A DNA stretch of 64,000 nt from an uncultured Lachnospiraceae bacterium. GTDB lineage: Bacteria; Bacillota; Clostridia; Lachnospirales; Lachnospiraceae. The stretch is taken from assembly GCA_947243855.1 (NCBI GenBank), contig CAMXIK010000007.1, positions 62,001-126,000 of the forward strand, written 5' to 3'. How positions within the stretch are numbered: the stretch's first letter is position 1; the number at the start of each line of letters is the position of its first letter. Both the position numbers and the translations under genes were made by a program. Shown here piece after piece: positions 52,256 to 62,200 of the stretch. The notes beneath the pieces were generated by a model, which ran no database searches, was not told where the DNA came from, and saw only the letters and a list, made by a program, of their open reading frames with translations.

Positions 52256-52496
52256 AATTATTTTTGAAAAAGAAGCGCAAAAGTTTCTTGATAAACAAGA
52301 CAAAAATAAACGTTTGCGGCTTTACAAGGCAATTTATAAACTTCCAGAAGGTACAGACATTAAAAAGTTAAAGGGACATAATCTTTATCGCCTGCGCGTT
52401 GGAGATTGCAGAATTTTATATACCGTTGATGATGTTATAAGGCTTATAGACATAGAGCATATAGACAATAGAGGAGACGTATATAAACGGTATTAA
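52242..52496 (+). CDS. RelE/ParE-family toxin
   Basis: 84-aa protein of the RelE/ParE superfamily, in most cases a ribosome-dependent mRNA endonuclease or gyrase poison. Seen: start YKIIFEKEAQKFLDKQDK, then KKLKGHNLYRLRVGDCRILYTV, the conserved beta-strand core with the Arg of the active site, and a final LIDIEHIDNRGDVYKRY. This layout is typical of RelE. The stop is followed by a terminator. The antitoxin overlaps upstream. Confidence 0.85.
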   Translation: MPTYKIIFEKEAQKFLDKQDKNKRLRLYKAIYKLPEGTDIKKLKGHNLYRLRVGDCRILYTVDDVIRLIDIEHIDNRGDVYKRY

Positions 52497-52540
52497 ATAA
52501 GTCAGCAACGAATCTGTAAACAGCTAATTTCTTATAAAAC

Positions 52541-52575
52541 AAAAGACTACCGGCAAACCGCTGATAGTCTTTTTC
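52541..52575. terminator. Terminator after the toxin gene
   Basis: 8-bp stem AAAGACTA / TAGTCTTT (52542-52549 with 52565-52572), with an inner CGG/CCG pair, followed by TTTTT on plus and TTTTGTTTT on minus. It also serves the converging membrane-protein gene. Confidence 0.85.
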
Positions 52576-52593
52576 ACACCCACTATTCAATTT

Positions 52594-53856
52594 TCAAGTA
52601 TTTTTTCTTGACAGCCCTGCATTCACCGCCAAAGCCGTCAAAATCCCATACACGCAGATCGAAAACTCCCTCCACGTAAAATAAGAATTATCGCTGGAAT
52701 GATGCATGGTCAGATAATACCACAAAAACGGATAGAGGGACACAAACAGGATCATCCCTGTGACGGGAAACAGTCTTATCCCGTTCCTGCGGAAATTAAT
52801 GACCAAGCACACCAAAAGAAATACCGCCAGACACCCCAAAACAACCCAGCTTGATTTTATATTGCAGGCATCAAAGTTCAGCCACAGGGTAGTCGCAAAG
52901 GACCGCCCTTTTTCATAATGGCCGCTTCTGAATTTCACCTGATTTACCGCGTCCATAATCACATTCTCATCTGTTAAAACAGACGCTACGACCCACTTAG
53001 CCACCCACATGCCCACATAGCCGATCCCCCACGAGACCGTATGGAAGACAATATCTTTGATACTTTTCTTCCAATTCTCCCTGCACTCGCGGTCTACTGC
53101 CAGATAGGTGATTAACGGAATGCCCAGCGTCACAAACGGATAGGTCAGCAGATCAAAAAAAGCAGTCAGGATACCGATCAGCAAAAACAGATAGTTTCGC
53201 CTCGTATCATTCAAATAGGCTCTAAATCTTACTAAGATCATGGAGGCAAGCAGCAGCAAATAAAAACAAGGCGAAAACTGCATAGAACTGAAAAGGGCTA
53301 CCGGCGTCAGAAACAGGTACATCCCAAAAAAGGGAATGACAAGCGCCTTCTCCCCCATGGAAAACAGCAGATACAGGAATGCAAAAACCAAAGCAAGCTG
53401 GATGGCCATATTGATCTGTCTGATCTCCCCATAATCAAAGAAGCAAAGAAGCGGCCGCCATAGGATTTGGTAACCGTGCCAATATCTTCCGTAAGTCTCC
53501 ACCCGGTACTCTTTATTTTCCAAAGCAATCATCTCGTAAAAGGATTCCATCGGATTGATTTCCCGCACCTGCACCCTTGTATCCAGCAGAATATCCCGAA
53601 TGCCGTCGTCCGTCTCCGTATAGGCCGTATTCAACATCAGACCGTCCGTATAACCGTCAAGCTGGGTCATCTTTACCGAAGGCCATAGGAAAGATCCCAG
53701 TCCCTCTCTGTGCATTAAAATAGCAGATTCCCACGCATTGTCTTTCATCCTGTCCTGCGGCACCAAATAGGTGGCGGCAAGAAGCATCACGCCTGCCACC
53801 ACACAAATCGCAACGATCAGAATTTCTTTTAACAATAATTTCCCGGTTTCCTTCAT
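52594..53856 (-). CDS. Polytopic membrane protein of unknown function
   Basis: 420 aa with a first span (about 8-30), an extracytoplasmic region of about 120 residues (MHREGLGSFLWPSVKMTQLDGYTDG and on), then eight or so further spans and a short positively charged end. The overall plan, one span, a loop, then many spans, recalls GT-C glycosyltransferases, and YWHGYQILWRPLLCFFDYG and MHHSSDNSYFTWREFSIC stand out as conserved-looking loops, but no DE/DD donor motif is visible. I do not assign a function. ATG with GGAGAG upstream; own promoter. Confidence 0.6.
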   Translation of the reverse strand: MKETGKLLLKEILIVAICVVAGVMLLAATYLVPQDRMKDNAWESAILMHREGLGSFLWPSVKMTQLDGYTDGLMLNTAYTETDDGIRDILLDTRVQVREINPMESFYEMIALENKEYRVETYGRYWHGYQILWRPLLCFFDYGEIRQINMAIQLALVFAFLYLLFSMGEKALVIPFFGMYLFLTPVALFSSMQFSPCFYLLLLASMILVRFRAYLNDTRRNYLFLLIGILTAFFDLLTYPFVTLGIPLITYLAVDRECRENWKKSIKDIVFHTVSWGIGYVGMWVAKWVVASVLTDENVIMDAVNQVKFRSGHYEKGRSFATTLWLNFDACNIKSSWVVLGCLAVFLLVCLVINFRRNGIRLFPVTGMILFVSLYPFLWYYLTMHHSSDNSYFTWREFSICVYGILTALAVNAGLSRKNT

Positions 53857-53924
53857 GCCGTTCTCTCCTCACAATTCTATCTATCGCTCTGCCCAAATTT
53901 TCTACTACTTCAAAATATTAGTCT

Positions 53925-53953
53925 ATTATACTTGATATTTCATGAGCACGCAA
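53925..53953 (-). promoter_or_regulatory. Promoter of the unknown membrane-protein gene
   Basis: -10 TATAAT (53930-53925) is perfect, spacer 17, and -35 TTGCGT (53953-53948) is partial. Confidence 0.55.
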
Positions 53954-54021
53954 GAACGCTGTCTCCCGATTCCTGCTCCGCATGAAAATGGTATCCTGCG
54001 TAAAAACCAGCAAAAACAAGC

Positions 54022-54050
54022 TATGCAACCCACCAAAAAAGTGATATAAT
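54022..54050 (+). promoter_or_regulatory. Probable promoter of the PocR-domain gene
   Basis: Perfect -10 TATAAT (54045-54050), 35 bases before the ATG; the -35 region (TATGCA at 54022-54027, spacer 17) is poor, so an activator may be needed. Confidence 0.45.
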
Positions 54051-54084
54051 AGGCGCAAAGGAAATTTATAGGGGGATACTTGTT

Positions 54085-54858
54085 ATGAAACTCTCGGATT
54101 TTATGGATATCACACAGTTGCAGCGTATTCAGGACGCATTTTCAGAAGCCACGGGGCTGGCCGCTGTCGCCATTGACACCGACGGCAATTATATTACCAG
54201 AGGAAGCGGGTTTACGGATTTCTGTATGAAACATACCCGCGGCTGTGCGGAAGGCGCTAAGCGCTGCCAGAAATGCGACGCCGAGGGAAAGGGCGTTTAT
54301 GAATGCCACGCGGGACTTATGGATTTTTCCATTGATATCACCCTAAACGGGGAAAAATTAGGCGCTGTCATTGGCGGACAAGTTCTCCCCAACGAACCGG
54401 ATGAAGAAAAGTTCACCCAAATTGCCGAGGAGCTTGGCATCGATCCCGCTTCCTATGTCCGCGCCGTACATAAAGTGCCCGTGCGTTCCGAAAAAGCCAT
54501 CCGTTCCGCCGCTAACCTTTTAAACGACGTGATCAACCGTATGGTTTTACAGGAATATATGAATGCCACCGAGTATAAAAAAATCCACGTTTGGGAAGAC
54601 GAAATTGTAACTGCCAACGACGCCGTTTCCAGAATCAAGGAAAACACCCGCGAATTAGAAGCGCTTGCCTCCAAACAGACGATCATGGCGTTAAACGCTT
54701 CTATTGAAACCGCCCGCGTAGGCGCGGCTGGCGCTGGGTTTGGCGTCATTGCCAAACAGATGGGCGTTTTCTCTAAACAGTCCACCGAGATTTATAAAAA
54801 GATCACCGAAGACGCCAACAATATCTCCGAGTCAATCGGAAAGATGAACAATACCTGA
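54085..54858 (+). CDS. Soluble PocR-domain sensor with a short chemoreceptor-like tail
   Basis: Protein of 257 aa without membrane spans. Residues about 5-160 form a PocR-type ligand domain (named from the propanediol regulator PocR) with clustered cysteines: CMKHTRGCAEGAKRCQKCD and ECHAGLMDFS. The rest is helical, and about 195-225 (TIMALNASIETARVGAAGAG, then FGVIAK) matches the hairpin tip of methyl-accepting chemotaxis proteins that contacts CheA/CheW. The usual long coiled coil is almost absent, so the MCP part is only about 70 residues. AGGGGG precedes the ATG. No che genes are nearby. Confidence 0.82.
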   Translation: MKLSDFMDITQLQRIQDAFSEATGLAAVAIDTDGNYITRGSGFTDFCMKHTRGCAEGAKRCQKCDAEGKGVYECHAGLMDFSIDITLNGEKLGAVIGGQVLPNEPDEEKFTQIAEELGIDPASYVRAVHKVPVRSEKAIRSAANLLNDVINRMVLQEYMNATEYKKIHVWEDEIVTANDAVSRIKENTRELEALASKQTIMALNASIETARVGAAGAGFGVIAKQMGVFSKQSTEIYKKITEDANNISESIGKMNNT

Positions 54859-54885
54859 TACCGCTGCATATCCATAAAAGAACGC

Positions 54886-54925
54886 AAAAAAGCTGCCTTC
54901 CGTATTCCACAGAAGACAGCTTTTT
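54886..54925. terminator. Terminator between the PocR gene and the second GH25 gene
   Basis: Stem of 14 positions with one mismatch (54886-54900 region with 54912-54925), A-rich on one side and T-rich on the other, for converging genes. Confidence 0.85.
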
Positions 54926-54933
54926 ATATCCGC

Positions 54934-56040
54934 TTATTCAAAACTGATGTTTAAATCCACATCGCCTTTTATCCCCGCAATTTTCCCCTTATTGGTATAC
55001 TGCCAAATCTTAAACTCATAGGGGAAATAATAGGTATCGTCATAATAGGCGAACCACTTATCGTAATCCTCAAGCGACTCCATATCCAGCATCAGCATAA
55101 AGGTCTTCAAGTTGCCATAAATCATGGGCGTATATCCGGCCTCTTTGATTTTCTCGCAAAAGGCAATACAGTATCTCGTCCGCTCTTCGCTGGACAGATC
55201 ATTTCCTCTGGCTCTCGAGTTCGTCACCGCCTCCACATCTAAAACGATCGGATATTTTACATCATAAGAGGAAATCGATTCAATCACATACTCGGCCTCT
55301 TCCTCCGCCTCCTCCTCACTCAGCGCTTGGGTAAAAAAGTAAACGCCTACATCAATATCATTTTCAAGGGCTCCTTCGATATTATCCTGAAAGGTTTCAT
55401 CCTCAATGATCTCGCCCTCGGTATACCCTCGTATTCCCAAACGGATAAAGGCATATTCCACCTCGTCGGAAGCCACCTTTTCCCAATTGATCTCATCCTG
55501 ATATTTGGAAACATCGATCCCTTTGTGGGAAACCCGCTCCCCGTCCTCATAATAGTGCATAACGCCGTCCCCATCCGCCATAAAGGCCTCTGGATCATAT
55601 GTATTCTTGGCCAGTTCTTCCAGAATCGGGAAAAAATAATACTGTCCGGCATCTGCCACCACAATCTCATCCGCGAAAAAGGCGCGGAGCATATCCGTTG
55701 TTCCCTCCCCGGATGTCATTCGTTCCCTCAGTTGATCCAGAAAGGCTTCGCCCGTTTCCTCTTCTGCTTTCTGCCTCGCTTCCTCCACAGCATTGTCAAT
55801 CAGCGCGTCCACCTCCGCCTGCGTGTAAGTCGCTTCCTCATCCAGCCTGATCGCTTCCAGTTCGTTCATCACTGCCGTATTTCTCTGCTGGACCGCCCGG
55901 TATTGAAACACCATCACCAGACAGATCGTAACCGCTGTTAAGGTGACAATACAAAGGAGAATGGAGCCCGCGAGGATGCTGTTCTCACTTCTCCTTCGTT
56001 TCTTCCTGCTGCGCTTCCCCTGCAAATGATTCTCCTGCAT
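54934..56040 (-). CDS. Membrane-anchored GH25 muramidase-like protein
   Basis: Protein of 368 aa. A very basic N-terminus (KRSRKKRRRSE), one span at about 22-46, a helical linker (60-110) and then a GH25 domain from about 170 to the end: HKGIDVSKYQDEINWEKVA, ENDIDVGVYFFTQALSEEE, YPIVLDVEAV with catalytic acids, and FKIWQYTNKGKIAGIKG. It should cleave the glycan strand of peptidoglycan near the membrane surface. It has a basic tail where the GH25 protein at 11945 has an acidic one, and it lacks SH3-like repeats. ATG with AAGGAGAG upstream. Confidence 0.86.
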   Translation of the reverse strand: MQENHLQGKRSRKKRRRSENSILAGSILLCIVTLTAVTICLVMVFQYRAVQQRNTAVMNELEAIRLDEEATYTQAEVDALIDNAVEEARQKAEEETGEAFLDQLRERMTSGEGTTDMLRAFFADEIVVADAGQYYFFPILEELAKNTYDPEAFMADGDGVMHYYEDGERVSHKGIDVSKYQDEINWEKVASDEVEYAFIRLGIRGYTEGEIIEDETFQDNIEGALENDIDVGVYFFTQALSEEEAEEEAEYVIESISSYDVKYPIVLDVEAVTNSRARGNDLSSEERTRYCIAFCEKIKEAGYTPMIYGNLKTFMLMLDMESLEDYDKWFAYYDDTYYFPYEFKIWQYTNKGKIAGIKGDVDLNISFE

Positions 56041-56064
56041 AAACTCTCCTTTTTTATGCGCCTA

Positions 56065-56904
56065 TTACACGCGCTCACTAAAGTAGCTTTTGTACCCTTC
56101 CCCGAACACTTCTGTCGCACTGGTAATGATCATAAAAGATTCGGAGTCTTCCTCTTTCACAATCTCCTCCACTCTGGGAGAGACGGGCTTTTTCACCACG
56201 CACAGTATTACCCTCTTGTTATCTCCACTATATGCGCCCTGCCCATTTATATATGTCACGCCGATTCCCACATCCGACAAAAGCCGCTCCGCAATCCGCT
56301 CCGCTTTCCCGCTGATAATATACAGCATCTTCGCCTCGTCCCTTCCGTAAAGCACAATATCCATGACAAAGGACGTGCAGATCACCGAAATCGCCGCATA
56401 CAACGCCGCCCGAAGATCACGAAACACAATGCCGGAAAGCGTAACAATACACGCGTCCGCAATAAAAAATATCTTTCCCGTCTTTAAATGCGGGAATCGG
56501 AGCCGCAGCGTCTTTACGATAATGTCCATACCGCCCGTCGTGGCCCCCGCTCGCAAAATCACGCCGATAGAAACGGCAGTCAGCGTGCCGCCCACAAGCG
56601 CCGCCAAGAGAATATCATCCGTGGCCGCCTCATAGAGCGAAAGCACATTGGTAAAGACAGAGATCAAAGCCGTCGCATAAATCGTAGAAATTGTCAGTCC
56701 TATTCCGAACTTCCACACAGCAAAAATTAGGATAGGCACATTGAGAAGCATAATCAGCGTTCCCGTACTCACCGGCAAAATTCTGCTCAAGATAATGGAA
56801 ATCCCCGTCACGCCTCCCGGCGCCATATTGTTAGGGTCGGTAAAGAGACTGACCCCTACGGCGTAAACAAATGCCGCCGCTGTTATAATAGCATATTTTT
56901 TCAT
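56065..56904 (-). CDS. YitT family membrane protein
   Basis: 279 aa: five or six membrane spans in a YitT/DUF161 region (FTDPNNMAPGGVTGISIIL and RAGATTGGMDIIVKTL are family motifs) and a C-terminal soluble DUF2179 domain (about 190-279, KRVILCVVKKPVSPRVEEIV). Function is not established; proposed roles include efflux. ATG at 56904 has an AGGTGGG-like site; a GTG five codons upstream is less likely. It is followed by the GH25 gene. Confidence 0.88.
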   Translation of the reverse strand: MKKYAIITAAAFVYAVGVSLFTDPNNMAPGGVTGISIILSRILPVSTGTLIMLLNVPILIFAVWKFGIGLTISTIYATALISVFTNVLSLYEAATDDILLAALVGGTLTAVSIGVILRAGATTGGMDIIVKTLRLRFPHLKTGKIFFIADACIVTLSGIVFRDLRAALYAAISVICTSFVMDIVLYGRDEAKMLYIISGKAERIAERLLSDVGIGVTYINGQGAYSGDNKRVILCVVKKPVSPRVEEIVKEEDSESFMIITSATEVFGEGYKSYFSERV

Positions 56905-56937
56905 GAATATGAGTCCCACCTTTTTCCTGTTGGTTTT

Positions 56938-56984
56938 AGCAGTGCAAGCTCTCCTCCCCGTTTATCTTCTGTCCGTGCACTGCT
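56938..56984. repeat. Inverted repeat between ilvA and the YitT gene
   Basis: Perfect 9-bp arms AGCAGTGCA / TGCACTGCT (56938-56946 with 56976-56984), loop 29 bases. There is no T run on either side, so it is not a standard terminator. Confidence 0.4.
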
Positions 56985-57022
56985 CATTGCCATCACGAAT
57001 ATCATATCCATTTTTGCCATAT

Positions 57023-58240
57023 CTACACGCTCGCCCGCACCAGTTTGGGCTGATAGCCGTGATCCTTAAGCGCTTTCATAATCTGATTCTTATGCTCCGT
57101 CCCGTACGCTTCCAGCGTAATCCGAAGCTCTACGGCCGCATTCCGGTTGATGGACACGAACTGGTTGTGTTCCAGCTTGATCACGTTGCCATCCTCCTTC
57201 GCAATCACGTCGGAAACTCTGGAAAGCTCTCCCGGCTTATCCGGCAAAAGCACGGACACCGAGAAAATACGATCGCGCAGCACCAGCCCCTGCTGTACCA
57301 CGGATGACATCGTAATAACGTCCATATTGCCGCCGCTTAAGATAGAAACAATCTTTTTATTTTTCGTGTCCAAGTGCTTTAAGGCCGCCACGGTAAGCAG
57401 TCCGGAATTTTCCACAATCATCTTATGATTTTCTACCATATCGAGGAAAGCCACCACCAGCTCCTCATCCTCCACGGTAATAATATCATCCAGATTTTTG
57501 CTCACATATGGGAAAATCTTCTCACCCGGCGTCTTCACCGCCGTACCGTCCGCGATGGTGTTGACATGCTCCATTGTCGTAACCTTTCCCGCCTTGATCG
57601 AAGCCTTCATACAAGCTGCCCCTGCTGGCTCCACGCCTATGACTTTGATCTTCGGGTTCAAAAGCTTCGCCAGCGTAGACACGCCCGTAGCAAGCCCGCC
57701 GCCGCCAATGGGCACCAAAATATAGTCCACAAGGGGCAGTTCCTTAATGATCTCCATGGCGATCGTTCCCTGTCCGGTCGCCACGTCCAAATCGTCGAAA
57801 GGATGTACGAATGTATAGCCGTTCTTCGCCGCCAGCTCCTCGGCGTGGGCGCAGGCTTCGTCGTACACATCCCCGTGCAGAATCACCTCCGCCCCGTACC
57901 CTTTGGTACGATTTACCTTAATCAAGGGCGTAGTGGTAGGCATCACGATTACCGCCTTTACCCCGTAACATTTGGCCGCATAGGCCACGCCCTGCGCGTG
58001 ATTCCCCGCAGAAGCCGTAATCAAACCCTTCTCCCGCTCCTCCTGTGACAGGGTGCTAATCTTATAATAAGCGCCTCTGAGCTTATAGGCTCCCGTAAGC
58101 TGCATATTTTCCGGTTTCAGATAAACCTTGTTTCCAGTCTGTGCACTGAAATAATCGCTGTACACCAGCTTCGTCTCCGAAGCAACCTCCTTCACGACCT
58201 CATAGGCTTCCTCAAACTTATCCAACGAAAGTTCTTTCAT
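57023..58240 (-). CDS. ilvA: Threonine ammonia-lyase (threonine dehydratase)
   Basis: PLP enzyme turning threonine into 2-oxobutyrate and ammonia, the first step to isoleucine. It has 405 aa. The PLP Lys lies in LTGAYKLRGAYYKI; the Ser/Gly-rich phosphate loop is VPIGGGGLATGVS; SAGNHAQGVAYAAK is the usual motif. The last 80 residues form one ACT domain (IFSVSVLLPDKPGELSRVSD), so a single-ACT, tdcB-like form with regulation is expected. Its ATG overlaps the ftsY stop (ATGA), so it is translated with the SRP receptor, an unusual partner. Confidence 0.95.
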   Translation of the reverse strand: MKELSLDKFEEAYEVVKEVASETKLVYSDYFSAQTGNKVYLKPENMQLTGAYKLRGAYYKISTLSQEEREKGLITASAGNHAQGVAYAAKCYGVKAVIVMPTTTPLIKVNRTKGYGAEVILHGDVYDEACAHAEELAAKNGYTFVHPFDDLDVATGQGTIAMEIIKELPLVDYILVPIGGGGLATGVSTLAKLLNPKIKVIGVEPAGAACMKASIKAGKVTTMEHVNTIADGTAVKTPGEKIFPYVSKNLDDIITVEDEELVVAFLDMVENHKMIVENSGLLTVAALKHLDTKNKKIVSILSGGNMDVITMSSVVQQGLVLRDRIFSVSVLLPDKPGELSRVSDVIAKEDGNVIKLEHNQFVSINRNAAVELRITLEAYGTEHKNQIMKALKDHGYQPKLVRASV

Positions 58241-59193
58241 GTTTCCTCTCCCTCTTTCTCTTCCTGCGCTACGTCAAACAAAGCGTCCACAAACTGATCG
58301 GCGTCAAACTTTTGCAGATCTTCTATTTTCTCGCCCACACCGATATATTTTACTGGAATCTGTAACTCCGACTGGATCGCCACCGCGATGCCGCCCTTTG
58401 CCGTTCCGTCCATTTTGGTCAGGATAATGCCAGTCAGCTCCGCCGCCTCGCCAAACTCCTTCGCCTGCTGTAAGGCGTTCTGTCCGGTGGTGCCGTCCAG
58501 TACCACCAGATTTTCCCTATGTGCGTTCGGAAATTCCCGGTCGATGATACGGTTGATCTTTTTCAACTCCTCCATCAGGTTTTTCTTATTGTGGAGCCTT
58601 CCGGCCGTATCGCATAAAAGCACATCCGCATTCCGCGCTTTGGCCGCGTTCACCGCGTCATAAATCACGCTGGCAGGATCGGAGCCTTCATTCGCGCCAA
58701 TCATATCGACGCCCGCCCGGTTCGCCCATTCCGAAAGCTGTTCTCCCGCCGCCGCGCGGAAGGTATCCGCCGCCGCAATCAACACCTTTCTTCCCTGCCC
58801 TTTCAATTGCCCCGCAAGCTTGCCCACCGTGGTGGTCTTACCCACACCGTTGACGCCGATCACCAAAACCACCGACTGTTCTTTCTCAAACTCATAGGCC
58901 GTCTCGCCGACCTGCATCTGCTCCTTAATATTCTGAATCAGAAATTCTTTGCAGCCGGCCGGCTCTTTGATATGGTTTTCCCGCACCTGAGTCCGCAGCT
59001 TATCCAGAATCTCCTCCGTGGCTTTCACCCCGATGTCGCCCATGATCAAGATTTCTTCCAACTCCTCGTAAAAGTCGTCGTCAATCTTGGAAAAGCCGCC
59101 AAACACCGAGTCAATCCCATGTACGATATTGTTTCTGGTCTTAGTCAGGCCCTCCCGCAGCCTGCCGAAGAAACCCTTTTTTTCTTCACTCAT
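58237..59193 (-). CDS. ftsY: Signal recognition particle receptor FtsY
   Basis: GTPase that receives SRP-ribosome complexes at the membrane. It has 318 aa: a short N domain without the long acidic A domain, then VVLVIGVNGVGKTTTVGKLA, VLLCDTAGRLHNKKNL and GIILTKMDGTAKGGIAVAI. A GGGA site precedes the ATG. It follows smc by 13 bases, the standard smc-ftsY order in Firmicutes, and overlaps ilvA downstream. Confidence 0.97.
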   Translation of the reverse strand: MSEEKKGFFGRLREGLTKTRNNIVHGIDSVFGGFSKIDDDFYEELEEILIMGDIGVKATEEILDKLRTQVRENHIKEPAGCKEFLIQNIKEQMQVGETAYEFEKEQSVVLVIGVNGVGKTTTVGKLAGQLKGQGRKVLIAAADTFRAAAGEQLSEWANRAGVDMIGANEGSDPASVIYDAVNAAKARNADVLLCDTAGRLHNKKNLMEELKKINRIIDREFPNAHRENLVVLDGTTGQNALQQAKEFGEAAELTGIILTKMDGTAKGGIAVAIQSELQIPVKYIGVGEKIEDLQKFDADQFVDALFDVAQEEKEGEET

Positions 59194-59206
59194 GCTTTTT
59201 CCCTGC

Positions 59207-62200
59207 CTAATCGTCTAATTCTTTATCTATCAGGTTCACGCTCACCAGCGTGGAAACGCCCTTCTCCTGCATGGTAATACCGTAGAGCCGGTCCGCCTTC
59301 TCCATCGTGCCTCGTCTATGCGTAATCACGATGAACTGGGTGCTTTTGGTCAGTTTATGGAGATACTTTGCAAACCGCGTCACGTTATTTTCATCGAGAG
59401 CCGCCTCGATCTCGTCCAAAAGACAGAACGGCGAAGGTTTCAGGTTCTGGATCGCAAAGAGCAGACAGATCGCCGTCAGGGATTTCTCTCCGCCGGACAT
59501 CTGCATCATATTCACCAGTTTCTTTCCGGGCGGCTGGGCAATCACCAAAATGCCCGCTTCCAGCACGTCCTCTCCGTCGATGAGTTCAAGAGAGCCCTTT
59601 CCGCCTCCGAACAGCTCTTTAAATACTTTGTCAAACTCCCGGTTGATCTGGGCAAACTTTTCATTGAACTGTTTGCGCATGGAGGTGTCCAGCTCCTCTA
59701 TGATGTTAAGAAGGGTCTTCTCCGCCTCCACCAGATCGTCATGCTGGGTTTTTAGGAACGTATACCGCTCCATCAAATTACGGTAATCCTCGATCGCGTT
59801 TACGTTCACGTCTCCTAACTTCCTGATCTCGTCTTTGAGTCCGCTGATATCCCGCTTCATGGCGGGCAAATCGTTCATCTCCTCGTTTTTGAGTCCTTCC
59901 GCGTCGGAGAGGGTAATCTCATACTCGTCCCACATATAATTGATCTGGGATTCAATAGATTCCTCCATCTTCTCCTTCTGCGCATTCAGACGATATACTT
60001 CTTTGTCCAGTGCGGACATACGCTGGGAGAGTTCCTCTCTGGATTGGAAGAAGTTCTTCTGCTTTCCGGTAAGCTCCTCCTTTGTCTCCACGTCCTCCTT
60101 TAGTTTCAATTCCGCATCGGTCTGAGCCGTGTGGGAAGCCTCGATGGTCTTCTCGATCTCAAGAATGCTCTCCTTCTTGCGCTCTACCTCTTCTTTGCCC
60201 AGATGCAGGCCTTCCTTCACCTCGTTCAGCTCGGCCCTGTAACGGTCCCGCTCACCGTCCACACGCTCTAGGTTCTGACGTTTGAAGTCTGCGTTCTGAC
60301 GCATCTTCTCCACTTCCACGTCCCACTCGGAAACTTTGGCGGACTGTTCGGATTCCAACACGCGCTTTTCCTCCAACTGCGCCTGAAATTCGCCAATCTG
60401 GGTTTCCACGCTCTTCTCTAACGCTTCGGAGTCAGCCAGCTCCTTTGCCGCCTCGTCTTTGCCAGTACGGATCTCGCCGATCTGCGTCTCAATATCCTGT
60501 TCCTCGTTCTTTAACTCGCCGAACCCTTCCGTAGTCTCGCTCTTTTTCTCCTCCGCCTGCATCACATTCATTCTGGCGGTATTCTGTTCAATAAATTTGC
60601 GCTGGATCTGACCCTTGATATCCTCAATCTCCAACCGCATCTTATTGCGTCCGTGCTTGGTCTCCTCGATCTCGTTTAAAATCTGGTCGATCTCTTTCAC
60701 ATACTGCTTAACTTTCTTTTCCAACTCTTCCATCTCTCTTCGTCTGCCCAAAAGATTGGAGTTGTTTTTGAAAGCGCCGCCGCTGATGGCTCCGCCGGGA
60801 ACCAAAAGTTCCCCTTCCAGCGTAACCATACGAATGCCGTAATCAAACTTTCTGGCGATCTTCACCGCGTTATCCACGTTATCTACCACCAGAATACGTC
60901 CCAGCATGGCCTTCGCCACATTCTTATACTTTTTCTCAATCCTCACAAGTTCATCCGCCATACCGACCACACCCGGTTCCTTCAAGGATTCCGGATTCTT
61001 AAACTCCTGCGGATGGGTAATACTTGTGAGCGGTAAAAAGGTGGCGCGGCCCGCCTTCGCTTTCTTTAAAAAGCCGATCATCCGCTTAGCTGTCTCCTCG
61101 TCCTCCGTGACGATATTTTGGATGTTGCCGCCAAGGGCCGTCTCGATGGCCGTCTCATACTTAGCGTCCGCCTGAATGATATCCGCCACCACGCCGATAA
61201 TGCCCTTTTCCGACTCCTTCTTCTCCATAACCGCTTTCACGCTGCCGCCGTATCCCTCGTAGCGTTCCGTCAGGTTGGAAAGAGCCTCCAGTTTAGATTT
61301 CTGCTGATGATAAAGCACCTGCGTGTCCCTAAGTTTTTGATCCTTCGCCGCAAGCTCGTCCCGCACGCCGGCCAGTTTTTCTTCTTTAAGCTCCTGCTGT
61401 TCCGTCAGCTCCTGAATCGATCTGGTGATATTCTCAAATTCCTCTTCCAGCTTCTTGATGGTCTCTGTCTGCTCCGCCTCATCAGACTTTGCGCGCAGTA
61501 AGCGGGAGTTTAATTCCGCCTTACGGATATTGACCTGTTCCAGCATGGTATCGAAACGCCCCAGCTTTGACTTAATGGTGGCGCGGTTATTTAACGCCTC
61601 TATAATGGTATTCTTGCCGCTTTCAATGTGATTATTTAAGGTTTCAATCTCGCTCTGGGTTTTTTCCAAAAGTTCTCTGGACCGGGTTCTTTCCTCCTCT
61701 AAAGACGCCAGTTTTTCATCAATCTCCTGTTTTTCTAAGAGAATAGACTCCCGCTCCTTGTCTCTCTCGGCAAGCTGTTCGCTGATACTTGCGATGCGGT
61801 TTTGTAAGTGTTCCTCATTTCCTTCCGCAGAGTGAATCTGCTCCTTTAAGACGTTGATCTCGCCTTCCAGTTTAGAGCGCATCACGCCGGTGTCCGTGAG
61901 CGTAGCCCTTGCCGCCTCGATTTCCGCATCCAACTGTTCAATCCGGCTCTGAATCCGCTCATATTCTTCCTTGGTGGATTCATACTGATCCGTGGTTTCC
62001 TGCAAATCGGCCCCTGCAATGTGAAGCTTTTGGTCTACTTCTTTTAGCTGCTCCGTAATGCGCACATTTTCCAGCAGGAAAACATTCACGTCAAGAGTCT
62101 TTAACTCCTCTTTTTTCCGCAGATAAACCCTTGCCTTGTCAGCCTGTTTCTCCAAAGGCCCCGTCTGTTTTTCCAGCTCCGCCAGAATATCGTTGACACG

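Noticed and set aside
56901..57020. 39-codon frame (MAKMDMIFVMAM...) ending on the YitT start codon
   Set aside because: There is no Shine-Dalgarno site and no family match, and it crosses an inverted repeat; the overlap with the next ATG may be chance.
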